A DNA stretch of 64,000 bases from Pleomorphomonas koreensis DSM 23070 (lineage in GTDB: Bacteria > Pseudomonadota > Alphaproteobacteria > Rhizobiales > Pleomorphomonadaceae): NCBI RefSeq assembly GCF_000425185.1, contig NZ_AULH01000001.1, positions 62,001 through 126,000 of the forward strand, written 5' to 3'. Under the pieces are notes generated by a model. It did not search any database. It had not been told where the DNA came from and worked only from the letters and a program-made list of their open reading frames with translations. The position numbers and the translations under genes were made by a program. Of this stretch, positions 1 through 10,017 are shown piece after piece. Numbering within the stretch: position 1 is the stretch's first letter; every line of letters begins with the position of its first letter.

Positions 1-1
1 C

Positions 2-1219
2 GGCGTCCACATCGATATGGCGCGCCAGCGCGAGCGGGCACGGGAACTGCTCGCCCGCCTCGAGCACGACATCGACCCGGATACGCTGGTCGACGACCTC
101 CGCATCGGCGAGCAGCAGATCGTCGAGATCGCCAAGGCGCTGGCCGACGACGCCCGCGTGCTGATCATGGACGAGCCGACGTCGGCGCTGTCGGCCTCCG
201 AGGTGGAGGTGCTGTTCCGCGTCATCGCCGAGCTGAAGAAGTCCGGCGTCGCCATCATCTACATCTCGCACCGCCTGGAAGAGCTGGTGCGCATCGGCGA
301 CTATTTCACCGTGCTGCGCGACGGCCGCTTCCAGGCCAGCGCCCCCAAGGGCGAGGCGACCATCCCCTGGATCATCCGCCAGATGCTCGGCACCTCGGAA
401 TTCGCCAGGCGCCAGGCGCGTCAGGTGAAAGTCGGCGAGGCCGTGCTGTCGGTGAAGGGGCTGAAGCTGCCGCGCGTCGGCGGCGGCTATCTGGTCGACG
501 ACGTCAGCGTCGACTTCCGGGCCGGCGAGATCGTCGGCATCTACGGCTTGCTGGGCGCCGGCCGCTCGGAGCTGTTCGAGAGCCTGTTCGGCCTCCGGGC
601 CGAAGCGCGCGGCGAGGTGGCCATCGGCGGCCGACGGGCCGATCAGTTGCCGGTGTCCCGGCGCATTGCCGCCGGCCTGTTCCTGGTGCCGGAGGACCGG
701 CAGCGCGACGGCCTCGTCCAGAATCTCACCGTCGGCAAGAACCTGTCGCTGGCCAGCCTTGCCAAGGTGACCCGGTTCTTCACCGTGCAGACCGGCCCCG
801 AGCGCCAGGCGATCGACCGGCTGTTCCGCGCGCTGCGCATCAAGGCGCCGTCGCCGGACACGCCGATCACCTCGCTGTCGGGCGGCAACCAGCAGAAGGT
901 GGTGATCGGCAAGAGCCTGATGACCGAGCCGCGCGTGCTGCTGCTCGACGAGCCCACCCGCGGCATCGACATCGGCGCCAAGGAGGAGGTGTTCCGCACC
1001 ATGCGCGAGCTGGCCGACCAGGGCCTCGCCGTGGTGTTCGCCACCTCCGACCTCAAGGAGGTGCATGCGGTGTCCGACCGCGTGCTGGTGATGAGCCAGG
1101 GGCGGATCACCGCCGACCTGCCCGATCATCAGGCCACCGACGAGGTGATCGTCCGCGCCTCCACCAGGGGACACGCCGACCCCATTCCTGCCCACGACCA
1201 CCCGGCTCAGGATCAGTGA
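2..1219 (+). CDS. Sugar ABC transporter ATP-binding protein, RbsA type (5' end cut by window)
   Basis: This is the cytoplasmic ATPase of a ribose-type (CUT2) sugar importer, a family whose proteins carry two fused nucleotide-binding domains and are normally about 500 residues. Only about 405 residues are visible: the reading frame is open to the window edge and the first Walker A is missing, so the true start lies upstream. Seen are the first domain's Walker B (LIMDEPTSALS) and H-loop (ISHRLEE), then a second domain with the degenerate Walker A typical of RbsA (YGLLGAGRSEL), signature LSGGNQQKV and Walker B LLLDEPTRGID. The permease and binding-protein genes follow directly. The sugar cannot be read from the sequence. 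Confidence 0.93.
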   Translation, partial: GVHIDMARQRERARELLARLEHDIDPDTLVDDLRIGEQQIVEIAKALADDARVLIMDEPTSALSASEVEVLFRVIAELKKSGVAIIYISHRLEELVRIGDYFTVLRDGRFQASAPKGEATIPWIIRQMLGTSEFARRQARQVKVGEAVLSVKGLKLPRVGGGYLVDDVSVDFRAGEIVGIYGLLGAGRSELFESLFGLRAEARGEVAIGGRRADQLPVSRRIAAGLFLVPEDRQRDGLVQNLTVGKNLSLASLAKVTRFFTVQTGPERQAIDRLFRALRIKAPSPDTPITSLSGGNQQKVVIGKSLMTEPRVLLLDEPTRGIDIGAKEEVFRTMRELADQGLAVVFATSDLKEVHAVSDRVLVMSQGRITADLPDHQATDEVIVRASTRGHADPIPAHDHPAQDQ

Positions 1220-1221
1220 CC

Positions 1222-2274
1222 ATGACCAATACCGTTGCCACCCCGGCGGCCGACGCGCCCAAAGGACAGTCGACGCTGCTCCTGCTGCTGCTGAAGCTCA
1301 GGACCTTCATCGCGCTGATCGCCGTCGTCGTCTTCTTCAGCCTGATGGCGCCCAACTTCGTCACCGTCGCCAACGCGGTGATCGTCTCCAAGCACGTGGC
1401 GATCAACGCCTTCCTGGCCATCGGCATGACCTTCGTCATCCTGACCGGCGGCATCGATCTCTCCGTCGGCGCCATCGTCGGCCTGGTCGGCATGGTGGCC
1501 GGCGCGCTGGTGCTCTACGGCATCCCGCTCGAGATGTTCGGCGTGGTGATCTATCCCTCCGTCTGGGAGATGATCGGCATCGCGCTGCTGGTCGGCACCT
1601 TCGTCGGCCTCGTCAATGGCCTCCTGATCACCCGCATGCAGGTGGCGCCGTTCATCGCCACGCTCGGCATGATGTATGTCGCCCGCGGCACGGCGCTGCT
1701 GATGTCGGGCGGCGCCACCTTCCCCAATCTCGTCGGCAAGCCCGAGTTCGGCAATCAGGGCTTCCCGGTGCTCGGCTCCGGCACCATCCTCGGCATTCCC
1801 CTGTCGATCTGGCTGCTGCTGGTGGTCGCCGCCATCGCCGCCTACATCGCCACCAAGACGCCGTTCGGCCGGCAGATCTACGCCGTCGGCGGCAACGAGC
1901 GCGCCGCCACGCTGTCGGGCGTCAACGTCAACCGGGTGAAGCTCGCCGTCTACATGATCTCCGGCTTCTGCGCCGCCATCGCCGGCCTGGTCGTCGCCTC
2001 GCAGCTGGTCGCCTCGCATCCGGCCTCCGGCGAAACCTTCGAGATGAACGCCATCGCCGCGGCGGTGCTCGGCGGCACCTCGCTGTCGGGCGGCCGCGGC
2101 ACCATCGGCGGCACCATCGTCGGCGCCTTCGTCATCGGCGTGCTGTCCGACGGCCTCGTCATGATGGGCGTCTCCGAGTTCTGGCAGATGGTGATCAAGG
2201 GCGTCGTCATCGTCGGCGCCGTCATTCTCGACCAGATGCAGCGCCGCATCGCCCGCAACGCCCGGCTTGGTTGA
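1222..2274 (+). CDS. Sugar ABC transporter permease, RbsC type
   Basis: Inner-membrane permease of the same CUT2 importer, 350 residues, strongly hydrophobic with about eight to ten predicted membrane segments. It carries the conserved RbsC-family stretches GGIDLSVGAIVGLVGM (about residue 80) and AAVLGGTSLSGGRGTIGG (about residue 275). ATG at 1222 is preferred because AGGA at 1209-1212 is well spaced; a GTG two codons earlier (1216), overlapping the ATPase stop, is the alternative. Translational coupling to the ATPase gene is likely. Substrate unknown. Confidence 0.93.
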   Translation: MTNTVATPAADAPKGQSTLLLLLLKLRTFIALIAVVVFFSLMAPNFVTVANAVIVSKHVAINAFLAIGMTFVILTGGIDLSVGAIVGLVGMVAGALVLYGIPLEMFGVVIYPSVWEMIGIALLVGTFVGLVNGLLITRMQVAPFIATLGMMYVARGTALLMSGGATFPNLVGKPEFGNQGFPVLGSGTILGIPLSIWLLLVVAAIAAYIATKTPFGRQIYAVGGNERAATLSGVNVNRVKLAVYMISGFCAAIAGLVVASQLVASHPASGETFEMNAIAAAVLGGTSLSGGRGTIGGTIVGAFVIGVLSDGLVMMGVSEFWQMVIKGVVIVGAVILDQMQRRIARNARLG

Positions 2275-2296
2275 GATCCGGGCTGACAATTCCGGC

Positions 2297-2318
2297 GCCG
2301 GCCGAAGCCCCGGCCGGC
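2297..2318 (+). other. Stem-loop between permease and binding-protein genes
   Basis: GCCGGCC at 2297-2303 pairs perfectly with GGCCGGC at 2312-2318 around an 8-nt loop. No T-tract follows, so it looks like an mRNA-stability or partial-termination hairpin that lets the binding protein be expressed above the membrane components. The remaining leader to 2399 ends in a strong GGAGG ribosome binding site. Confidence 0.45.
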
Positions 2319-2351
2319 ACCGACGACCGCGGCCGTCGACCCCCGACGTAG

Positions 2352-3347
<996 letters not shown>

Positions 3348-3370
3348 TCCCCTCCAAGGTCGGTCCTCCC

Positions 3371-3441
3371 GCCGGCCCGGGCCTCGCGCCCGGACCGGCC
3401 CTCTCCCCAACGCGGCAGGCAGGCGCCCCGGCGCCTGCCTG
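3371..3441 (+). terminator. Two tandem GC-rich hairpins after the sugar-binding protein gene
   Basis: The first hairpin pairs 3371-3382 with 3388-3399 (12 bp, one mismatch). The second pairs 3416-3426 with 3431-3441 (11 bp perfect, 4-nt loop CCCG). Neither has a U-tract, so they are either Rho-assisted terminators or 3'-end stabilisers of the abundant binding-protein message. The rest of 3442-3605 shows nothing recognisable. Confidence 0.5.
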
Positions 3442-3605
3442 TGGCATATCCGGGCCTTGCCATGCCTTGAGCGATTACGGATCGACACGGCGCCGCCGCT
3501 CGGCTAGTTGCTGCGGGACGGCGCGCGGAAGGGGCTTTGCCGATTTCCGCAGGTCCCCGCTCGGCTTGCCGGCCATGCCGCAAGCCGCCAGAACGGAATG
3601 AGCAG

Positions 3606-4424
3606 ATGCCCTTTCGGATGATCGCCCTCGACCTCGACGGCACGGTTCTCGATCGCGAGGGGCGCGTCCGCCCCCGTACCGTCGAGGCGCTCGACGCGGC
3701 GCGGGCGCGCGGCCTTGAGGTGGTGCTGGTCACCGGCCGTCACCATTCGGTGGCCCGGCCGTACTACGAGGAGCTGGAACTCCAGGGGCCGACCATCTGC
3801 TGCAACGGCACCTATGTCTACGATTTTCCCGCCAGCCGCGTGCTGAGCGGCGAGCCCTTCGCGTCCGCCGATGCCCGCCGCCTCGTCGCCTCCTGCCGCC
3901 GCCATGGCGTCGAGGTCTGGGCCTATCTCGATGACGCCATGCTCTACGAGGTGCCCACGCCGCATCTTCTGAAGCTTGGCGTCTGGATCGACGGGCTCGC
4001 CACCCGGCCGAAGCCGCAGCTCAGGCAGGTCAGGTCGCTCGAGGCGGTGCTCGAGGCGATGCCCGCCGTCTGGAAATTCGTCGTCACCCATCGCGATGCC
4101 GGCCGCCTCGCCGGCTGGTTCCGCGACGCGGAGACCATGCCGGCCTACGGCGTCGAATACTCCTGGCACGACCGCATCGACGTCATGCCGGCCGGCCGCA
4201 GCAAGGGCAGCCGGCTGTTCGCCTGGGCGGCCGATCGCGGCATCGATCCGGCCGACATCGTCGCCTTCGGCGACAATTTCAACGATCTCGCCATGCTGAC
4301 CGGCGCCGGCCTCGGCATCGCCATGGGCAACGCCCCCGAGGGCGTCAGGGCGGCGGTGGCCGAGGTGATCGGCGGCAACGACACCGACGCCATCGCCGAG
4401 CGCATCGAGCGGCTGCTCGCCTGA
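3606..4424 (+). CDS. Cof-type HAD-IIB sugar-phosphatase-like hydrolase
   Basis: Predicted cytoplasmic Mg-dependent phosphatase of the HAD superfamily, Cof/YidA-like subfamily, 272 residues. Motif I is ALDLDGTVLD with the two catalytic aspartates at residues 8 and 10; motif II lies at VTGRHH; the motif III lysine is in the region RSKGS; motif IV is VAFGDNFNDLAML near residues 220-232. The large cap between motifs II and III fits type IIB. ATG at 3606 is chosen because the preceding in-frame codons look non-coding. It may dephosphorylate a sugar phosphate produced from the adjacent importer's substrate, but that link is context only. Confidence 0.88.
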   Translation: MPFRMIALDLDGTVLDREGRVRPRTVEALDAARARGLEVVLVTGRHHSVARPYYEELELQGPTICCNGTYVYDFPASRVLSGEPFASADARRLVASCRRHGVEVWAYLDDAMLYEVPTPHLLKLGVWIDGLATRPKPQLRQVRSLEAVLEAMPAVWKFVVTHRDAGRLAGWFRDAETMPAYGVEYSWHDRIDVMPAGRSKGSRLFAWAADRGIDPADIVAFGDNFNDLAMLTGAGLGIAMGNAPEGVRAAVAEVIGGNDTDAIAERIERLLA

Positions 4425-4699
4425 GAGCCATCGTGCATACGGATTGGGCGTGCCCGGCCGTTGACCGGCGCCGGGCGAGCCGTTACCGTTTTATCCTTCA
4501 GAAACAACGAGTCCCGGCAGCGACTATCGAAAGCCGCGCCGCCGGCCGTCGTTCCATCCGGGCCGATGGTGGCGATCCGCCGCCGGCGGCGATATGGTAG
4601 AGAAGTGAAGCGCCTGCCGTCGCCCATGGACCGGGCGGTGCGCCGGACGACGGAACGGCGGACAAACTGCCGTCATGATCGAAAAAGGGGAACCCGAAC

Positions 4700-6343
4700 A
4701 TGACCATGCCTATCCTGACGCAGCATCTGAGACATCTGTCGGCGGGCGCAGCGCTTGCCGCCTTCGTTGCCCTTGGCGGCCCGGCCTTCGCCGGCACGCC
4801 GGCCGACACGCTGGTCGAGGCCTTCGCCATCGACGACATCATCTCGCTCGATCCGCAGGAAGCCTTCGAGATCTCGACGGCCGAGGTCACCGGCAACACC
4901 TATTCGCTGCTGGTCCGCCTCGACATCAACGACACCACCAGGGTCGAGCCCGACATCGCACAGAGCTGGACCATTTCCGATGACGGCCTCACCTATACCT
5001 TCAAGCTGAAGCCCGACCTGAAGTTCGCCTCCGGCAACCCGATCACCGCCGACGACGTCGTGTTCACGATCGAGCGGCTGATCAAGATGGACAAGAGCCC
5101 GGCCTTCCTGCTCAACCAGTTCGGTCTCACCGGCGACAACGTGACCGACAAGGTCAAGGCCGTCGATCCCTCCACCGTCACGCTCACTGTCGACAAGCCC
5201 TACGCCTCGTCCTTCGTGCTCAACGTGCTGTCGTCGGCGCCGGCCGCCGTGGTCGACAAGAAGCTGGTCATGGAGCACGCCAAGGCGGTGACGCCGTCCG
5301 ACGAATACAAGTGGGACACCGACTTCGGCAACGACTGGCTGAAGACCAACTCCGCCGGCTCCGGCGCCTTCAAGATCATGGTCTGGAAGGCCAACGAGGC
5401 GGTCGTTCTCGAACGCAACGACAACTATTTCGGCGAGCCGGCCAAGCTGAAGCGGGTGATCTACCGCCACATGAAGGAGAGCGCCGGCCAGCGCCTGGCG
5501 CTGGAGAACGGCGACGTCGACATCGCCCGCAACCTCGAACCGGGCGACCTCGACGCCGTCGCCAAGAACGCCGATCTCGCCACCACCTCGGCGCCCAAGG
5601 GCACTGTCTACTACATCTCGCTCAACCAGAAGAATCCCAACCTGTCCAAGCCCGAAGTGGTCGAGGCCTTCAAATATCTGGTCGATTATGACGCCATCGG
5701 CGCCACGCTGATCAAGGGCGTCGGCGAGATCCACCAGTCCTTCCTGCCCAAGGGCCAGCTCGGTTCCATCGACGACAAGCCGTTCAAGCTGGATGTCGCC
5801 AAGGCCAAGGAGCTGCTCGCCAAGGCCGGGCTCCAGGACGGCTTCTCCGTCACCATGGATACCCGCAACACCCAGCCGGTGACCGGCATCGCCGAGAGCT
5901 TCCAGCAGTCGCTGGCCGAGGCCGGCGTCAAGCTGCAGATCATCCCCGGCGACGGCAAGCAGACGCTGACCAAGTACCGCGCCCGCCAGCACGACATGTA
6001 CATCGGCCAGTGGGGCTCGGACTATTGGGATCCCAACTCCAACGCCGAGACCTTCACCGCCAACCCGGACAATTCCGACGAGGGCAAGGTCAAGACGCTG
6101 GCCTGGCGCAACGCCTGGGATCCCAAGGAACTCGACACCGAGACCAAGGCGGCCCTCCTCGAGAAGGACACCGCCAAGCGCGCCGCCATGTATGCCGACC
6201 TGCAGAAGAAGGTGCAGGAGAGCGGCCCCTTCGTGATGCTCTACCAGCAGACCGAGGTGGCGGCCTATGCGGCCAAGCTGAAGGGCTTCAAGCTGGGACC
6301 GTCCTTCGACACCAACTTCGTCGCCCCGATCTCCAAGGAATGA
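4700..6343 (+). CDS. Dipeptide/oligopeptide-type ABC transporter substrate-binding protein (SBP5)
   Basis: Periplasmic receptor of a Dpp/Opp/Nik-type importer, 547 residues, the usual length for the family. The signal peptide is clear (cleavage expected after AFA near residue 31). SBP_bac_5 landmarks are present: IAQSWTISDDGLTYTFKL, the TADDVVFTIERL element, and GQWGSDYWDPNSNAETF near the C-terminus. It begins a five-gene run (SBP, two permeases, two ATPases) with overlapping downstream genes. GGGG at 4686-4689 is the likely ribosome binding site. The ligand could be a peptide, opine or similar compound. Confidence 0.92.
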   Translation: MTMPILTQHLRHLSAGAALAAFVALGGPAFAGTPADTLVEAFAIDDIISLDPQEAFEISTAEVTGNTYSLLVRLDINDTTRVEPDIAQSWTISDDGLTYTFKLKPDLKFASGNPITADDVVFTIERLIKMDKSPAFLLNQFGLTGDNVTDKVKAVDPSTVTLTVDKPYASSFVLNVLSSAPAAVVDKKLVMEHAKAVTPSDEYKWDTDFGNDWLKTNSAGSGAFKIMVWKANEAVVLERNDNYFGEPAKLKRVIYRHMKESAGQRLALENGDVDIARNLEPGDLDAVAKNADLATTSAPKGTVYYISLNQKNPNLSKPEVVEAFKYLVDYDAIGATLIKGVGEIHQSFLPKGQLGSIDDKPFKLDVAKAKELLAKAGLQDGFSVTMDTRNTQPVTGIAESFQQSLAEAGVKLQIIPGDGKQTLTKYRARQHDMYIGQWGSDYWDPNSNAETFTANPDNSDEGKVKTLAWRNAWDPKELDTETKAALLEKDTAKRAAMYADLQKKVQESGPFVMLYQQTEVAAYAAKLKGFKLGPSFDTNFVAPISKE

Positions 6344-6349
6344 TCGGCC

Positions 6350-6375
6350 GCGCCGCCTCCTCCAGGGGGCGGCGC
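6350..6375 (+). other. Post-SBP stem-loop
   Basis: An 11-bp stem (6350-6360 with 6365-6375, one T-G wobble, loop TCCA) starts only seven bases after the binding-protein stop codon and ends 18 bases before the permease gene. There is no T-tract. This position is typical of hairpins that protect the 3' end of binding-protein mRNA. Confidence 0.55.
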
Positions 6376-6392
6376 TTCCGAATCCCCCGCAA

Positions 6393-7466
6393 GTGAGGAA
6401 GCCCTTGTCTCTCTCCGACGCCAGACGGAGCCTGGCTTTCAGGCGCGCCCGCGGCGTGCTGGCCGATATCGGCCGCTTCGCCGTCATGCTGGCCACCACC
6501 TATCTCGGCCTGATCGCCGTCACCTTCTTCATCGGCCGCGTCGTGCCGGTCGATCCGGTGCTGGCGATCGTCGGCGACCGGGCGCCGATGGCGGTGGTCG
6601 AGCGTATCCGCGAGGAGATGGGCTTCAACCTGCCGCTCTGGCAGCAGTTCCTGATCTATCTCCGCCAGGCGCTGACCGGCGACTTCGGCATATCCGTGCT
6701 GACCACCCATCCGGTGATGGAGGACATCATCAGGGTGTTCCCGGCGACGCTGGAGCTGGCCACCGTCGGCACGCTGATCGGCGCCGGCCTCGGCGTGCCG
6801 CTCGGCGTGCTCGCCGCCGTCCGTCGCGGCTCCATCGCCGACCAGGTGGTGCGCATCGTCGGCCTGATCGGCTATTCGGTGCCGATCTTCTGGCTGGGCC
6901 TCCTGTCGCTGCTGCTGTTCTACGCCAAGCTGAAATGGGTGGCCTATCCCGGCCGGCTCGACGTCGCCTACGAATACACCTTCACGCCCATCACCGGCCT
7001 CTATCTCGTCGACGCCGCCTGGACGGGCCAGTGGGACGTGCTCTGGGACGCCTTCCGCCACATCATCCTGCCCGGCGCGCTGCTCGGCTATTTCTCGCTC
7101 GCCTACATCAGCCGCATGACGCGCTCCTTCATGCTGAACGAGCTTGGCCAGGAGTATATCGTCGCCGCCCGCGCCAAGGGCCTCAGCGAACGCCGCATCA
7201 TCTGGGTCCACGCGCTCCGCAACGCCGCCGTGCCGCTCACCACCGTCGTCGCCCTGTCCTACGCCGGCCTCCTCGAGGGATCGGTGCTGACCGAGACGGT
7301 GTTCTCCTGGCCGGGCATCGGCCTCTACATCACCAACTCGCTGCAGAACGCCGACATGAACGCCGTGCTCGGCGGCACCATCGTCATCGGCACGGTGTTC
7401 ATCGCCATCAATCTGTTGTCCGACCTGCTCTACCGCATGCTCGATCCGAGGACGCACGCCAAATGA
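6393..7466 (+). CDS. Dipeptide-type ABC transporter permease (DppB type)
   Basis: First membrane subunit of the SBP5-type importer, about 357 residues. It shows an N-terminal membrane helix near residues 27-48, a periplasmic stretch containing GFNLPLWQQFLIYLRQALTG, and the BPD_transp_1 core with the EAA loop YIVAARAKGLSERRII around residue 250, which contacts the ATPase. The listed start is GTG at 6393; TTG at 6405, with GAGGAAG well placed at 6395-6401, is an equally credible start. The stop overlaps the next gene's start (ATGA). Confidence 0.92.
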   Translation: MRKPLSLSDARRSLAFRRARGVLADIGRFAVMLATTYLGLIAVTFFIGRVVPVDPVLAIVGDRAPMAVVERIREEMGFNLPLWQQFLIYLRQALTGDFGISVLTTHPVMEDIIRVFPATLELATVGTLIGAGLGVPLGVLAAVRRGSIADQVVRIVGLIGYSVPIFWLGLLSLLLFYAKLKWVAYPGRLDVAYEYTFTPITGLYLVDAAWTGQWDVLWDAFRHIILPGALLGYFSLAYISRMTRSFMLNELGQEYIVAARAKGLSERRIIWVHALRNAAVPLTTVVALSYAGLLEGSVLTETVFSWPGIGLYITNSLQNADMNAVLGGTIVIGTVFIAINLLSDLLYRMLDPRTHAK

Positions 7467-8395
7467 CCGCTCCCTCGACGCCCTCCGCCGCAGGCTGGCG
7501 GGACTGGCTGCTCACCGCCGAGCCGCGCTCGCGCGGGCAGGCCCGGCTCGGCCGCGCCTACGTCACCTGGCGGCGCTTCTCGGAGAACCGGCTCGCCGTC
7601 ACCGGCCTCCTGATCATCTTGGTCCTGGTGCTGGTTGCCGCCTTCGCCGCCTTCCTTGCCCCGCATTCGGCCACCGTCGGCGATCTCGCCGGCGCCCGCC
7701 TCAAGCCGCCGGGCACGCCCGGCTTCCTGCTCGGCACCGACGATCTCGGCCGCGACATCCTGTCCCGCCTCATCTACGGCTCGCGCATCACGCTCGCCGT
7801 GGTGGCGCTGGTCGCCGTCATCGCCGCGCCGGTCGGGCTGTTGATCGGCACGGTGGCCGGCTTTGCCGGCGGCTATATCGACGCGGCGCTGATGCGCGTC
7901 ACCGACATCTTCCTCGCCTTCCCCAAGCTGATCCTGGCGCTGGCCTTCGTCGCCGCCCTCGGGCCGGGCATCGAGAACGCGGTGATCGCCATCGCGCTGA
8001 CCTCCTGGCCGCCCTATGCCCGCCTCGCCCGCGCCGAGACGCTCGGCGTGCGCAACTCCGACTACATCGCCGCCGTCCGCCTGATGGGCGCCTCGCCGGC
8101 CCGCATCGTCGTCCGCCACATCATGCCGATGTGCCTCTCCTCGCTGATCGTCCGCGTCACCCTCGACATGGCCGGCATCATCCTGACGGCGGCCGGCCTC
8201 GGCTTCCTCGGCCTCGGCGCCCAGCCGCCGCTGCCCGAATGGGGGGCGATGATCGCTTCCGGTCGCCGCTTCATCCTCGATCAGTGGTGGGTCGCCACCA
8301 TGCCCGGCATCGCCATCCTGATCGTCAGCCTCGGCTTCAACCTCCTGGGCGACGGCCTGCGCGACGCCCTCGACCCCAGGGAGGCCGGCCGATGA
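7463..8395 (+). CDS. Dipeptide-type ABC transporter permease (DppC type)
   Basis: Second membrane subunit, 310 residues. It has the N-terminal oligopeptide-permease-C segment (FSENRLAVTGLLIIL about residues 40-54), the conserved LGTDDLGRDILSRLIYGSRI at about residue 90, and the EAA loop YIAAVRLMGASPARIV around residue 203. ATG at 7463 overlaps the stop of the preceding permease by four bases, and its own stop overlaps the next ATPase gene, so the genes are translationally coupled. Confidence 0.93.
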   Translation: MTAPSTPSAAGWRDWLLTAEPRSRGQARLGRAYVTWRRFSENRLAVTGLLIILVLVLVAAFAAFLAPHSATVGDLAGARLKPPGTPGFLLGTDDLGRDILSRLIYGSRITLAVVALVAVIAAPVGLLIGTVAGFAGGYIDAALMRVTDIFLAFPKLILALAFVAALGPGIENAVIAIALTSWPPYARLARAETLGVRNSDYIAAVRLMGASPARIVVRHIMPMCLSSLIVRVTLDMAGIILTAAGLGFLGLGAQPPLPEWGAMIASGRRFILDQWWVATMPGIAILIVSLGFNLLGDGLRDALDPREAGR

Positions 8396-9222
8396 CGCTG
8401 CTCGCCGTCCGCAACCTGTCGGTCACCTACCCGACCCGCACCGGCCTCATCGAGGCGGTGCGCGGCATCTCCTTCGACCTCGGCCGCGAACGGCTGGGCA
8501 TCGTCGGCGAGAGCGGCTCGGGCAAGTCGCAGACCGGCCGCGCCGTCATGGGCCTGACGCCCAAGCCCGGCATCGTCCGCGCCGACGCCATGACCTTCTC
8601 CGGCGTCGATCTCCTGAACGCCGGCCCGGCCGACTGGCGGACCTTGCGCGGCAGCCGCATGGCGATGATCCTCCAGGACCCCAAGTTCTCGCTCAACCCG
8701 GTGATGACCATCGGCCGCCAGATCACCGAGACGCTGCGCCAGCACGAGAAGGTCACCAAGAAGGAGGCGCGGCAACGGGCGCTCGCCATGCTGGAGGCGG
8801 TGCAGATCCGCGATCCGGAACGGCTGTTCGGCCTCTACCCGCACGAGGTGTCGGGCGGCATGGGCCAGCGGGCGATGATCGCCATGATGCTGGTCTGCGG
8901 CCCGGAACTGCTGATCGCCGACGAGCCGACCTCGGCGCTCGACGTCACCGTCCAGCTGGAAGTGCTCGGCATCCTCGACCGGCTGGTGCGCGACACCGGC
9001 ATGGGCCTGATCTTCATCAGCCACGACCTGCGCCTGGTCTCCTCCTTCTGCGACCGGGTGATCGTCATGTATGCCGGCCGCATCGTCGAGGAACTGGCCA
9101 CCGCCGACCTCAGCCACGCCCGCCATCCCTATACGCGCGGGCTCTTGGACTGCACGCCGAAGATCGGCGAGGACCGCCATCCGCTGCCCGTCCTCGAACG
9201 GCGGAAGGAGTGGGCCGCATGA
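8392..9222 (+). CDS. Dipeptide-type ABC transporter ATP-binding protein (DppD type)
   Basis: Cytoplasmic ATPase energising the importer, 276 residues. Walker A GESGSGKSQTG lies near residue 38, the Q-loop in ILQDPKFSLNPVM, the signature VSGGMGQRAM, Walker B LLIADEPTSALD and the H-loop FISHDLR. The signature reads SGGMGQ rather than SGGMRQ, a conservative variant. The C-terminus is short, ending soon after HPYTRGLLDCTP, and lacks an obvious cysteine cluster. It overlaps both neighbours by four bases. Confidence 0.93.
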   Translation: MTLLAVRNLSVTYPTRTGLIEAVRGISFDLGRERLGIVGESGSGKSQTGRAVMGLTPKPGIVRADAMTFSGVDLLNAGPADWRTLRGSRMAMILQDPKFSLNPVMTIGRQITETLRQHEKVTKKEARQRALAMLEAVQIRDPERLFGLYPHEVSGGMGQRAMIAMMLVCGPELLIADEPTSALDVTVQLEVLGILDRLVRDTGMGLIFISHDLRLVSSFCDRVIVMYAGRIVEELATADLSHARHPYTRGLLDCTPKIGEDRHPLPVLERRKEWAA

Positions 9223-9977
9223 CCATCGAGATCGCCATCGACGGGTTGTCGGTGACCTTCCGCGAGTTCCGGGCGCTGAAGGCGGTGAGCATCGCCGTGG
9301 AGAAGGGCGAGTCCTTCGGCCTGGTCGGCGAGAGCGGCTCGGGCAAGTCGACGCTCTTGCGCGCCATCACCGGGCTGGCGCCGTCGAGCGGCGGTTCGAT
9401 CACCGTTGCCGGCGAGACGCTCTCCGGCAGCCGCCGCAGCCACGCCTTCCGCCGCGCCGTGCAGATGGTGTTCCAGGACCCCTATGCCTCGCTGCACCCG
9501 CGCCAGACCGTCGACCGCCAGTTGGTCGAGCCGCTGGCCATCCACGGCATCGGCGACGCCGAGACGCGCATTCTCCGGGCGCTCGACGAGGTCGGCCTCG
9601 GTCCGTCCTTCCGCTTCCGCTATCCGCACCAGCTCTCCGGCGGCCAGCGCCAGCGCGTCGCCATCGCCCGCGCGCTGATCGTCGAGCCGGAGATCCTGCT
9701 GCTCGACGAGCCGACCTCGGCGCTCGATGCCTCGGTGCAGGCCGAGGTGCTGAATCTGCTGGAAGAGGTGCGCGCCCGCCGCGGCCTCACCTACCTGATG
9801 GTCAGCCACGATCTCGGCGTCGTCACCCACATGTGCAGCCGCCTCGCGGTGATGCGCGAGGGCGAGGTGGTGGAAATGCTCTCTGCCGCCGATCTCGCCG
9901 CCGGCCGCACGGTGTCCGACTACACCGCCAGGCTGATGGTGGCGAGCAAGGGTTTTTCGCGGGAGGCGGCCGGCTGA
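9219..9977 (+). CDS. Dipeptide-type ABC transporter ATP-binding protein (DppF type)
   Basis: Second ATPase, 252 residues, completing the five-gene importer as a heterodimer with the preceding subunit. Walker A is GESGSGKSTLL, Q-loop VFQDPYASLHPRQ, signature LSGGQRQRVAIARAL, Walker B LLLDEPTSALDA and H-loop VSHDLG. It is shorter than typical DppF (about 320 residues) because the C-terminal oligopeptide extension is missing. It ends the operon; only 40 bases separate it from the next gene. Confidence 0.93.
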   Translation: MTIEIAIDGLSVTFREFRALKAVSIAVEKGESFGLVGESGSGKSTLLRAITGLAPSSGGSITVAGETLSGSRRSHAFRRAVQMVFQDPYASLHPRQTVDRQLVEPLAIHGIGDAETRILRALDEVGLGPSFRFRYPHQLSGGQRQRVAIARALIVEPEILLLDEPTSALDASVQAEVLNLLEEVRARRGLTYLMVSHDLGVVTHMCSRLAVMREGEVVEMLSAADLAAGRTVSDYTARLMVASKGFSREAAG

Positions 9978-10017
9978 GACGCCGCGCGCCCCCGCAACGT
10001 CATCGGAATTTCGCCCC

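Noticed and set aside
4461-4703. 80-codon plus-strand frame upstream of the SBP5 gene
   Set aside because: Arg/Pro-rich composition, no motif, overlaps the real leader; frame openness is explained by high GC.
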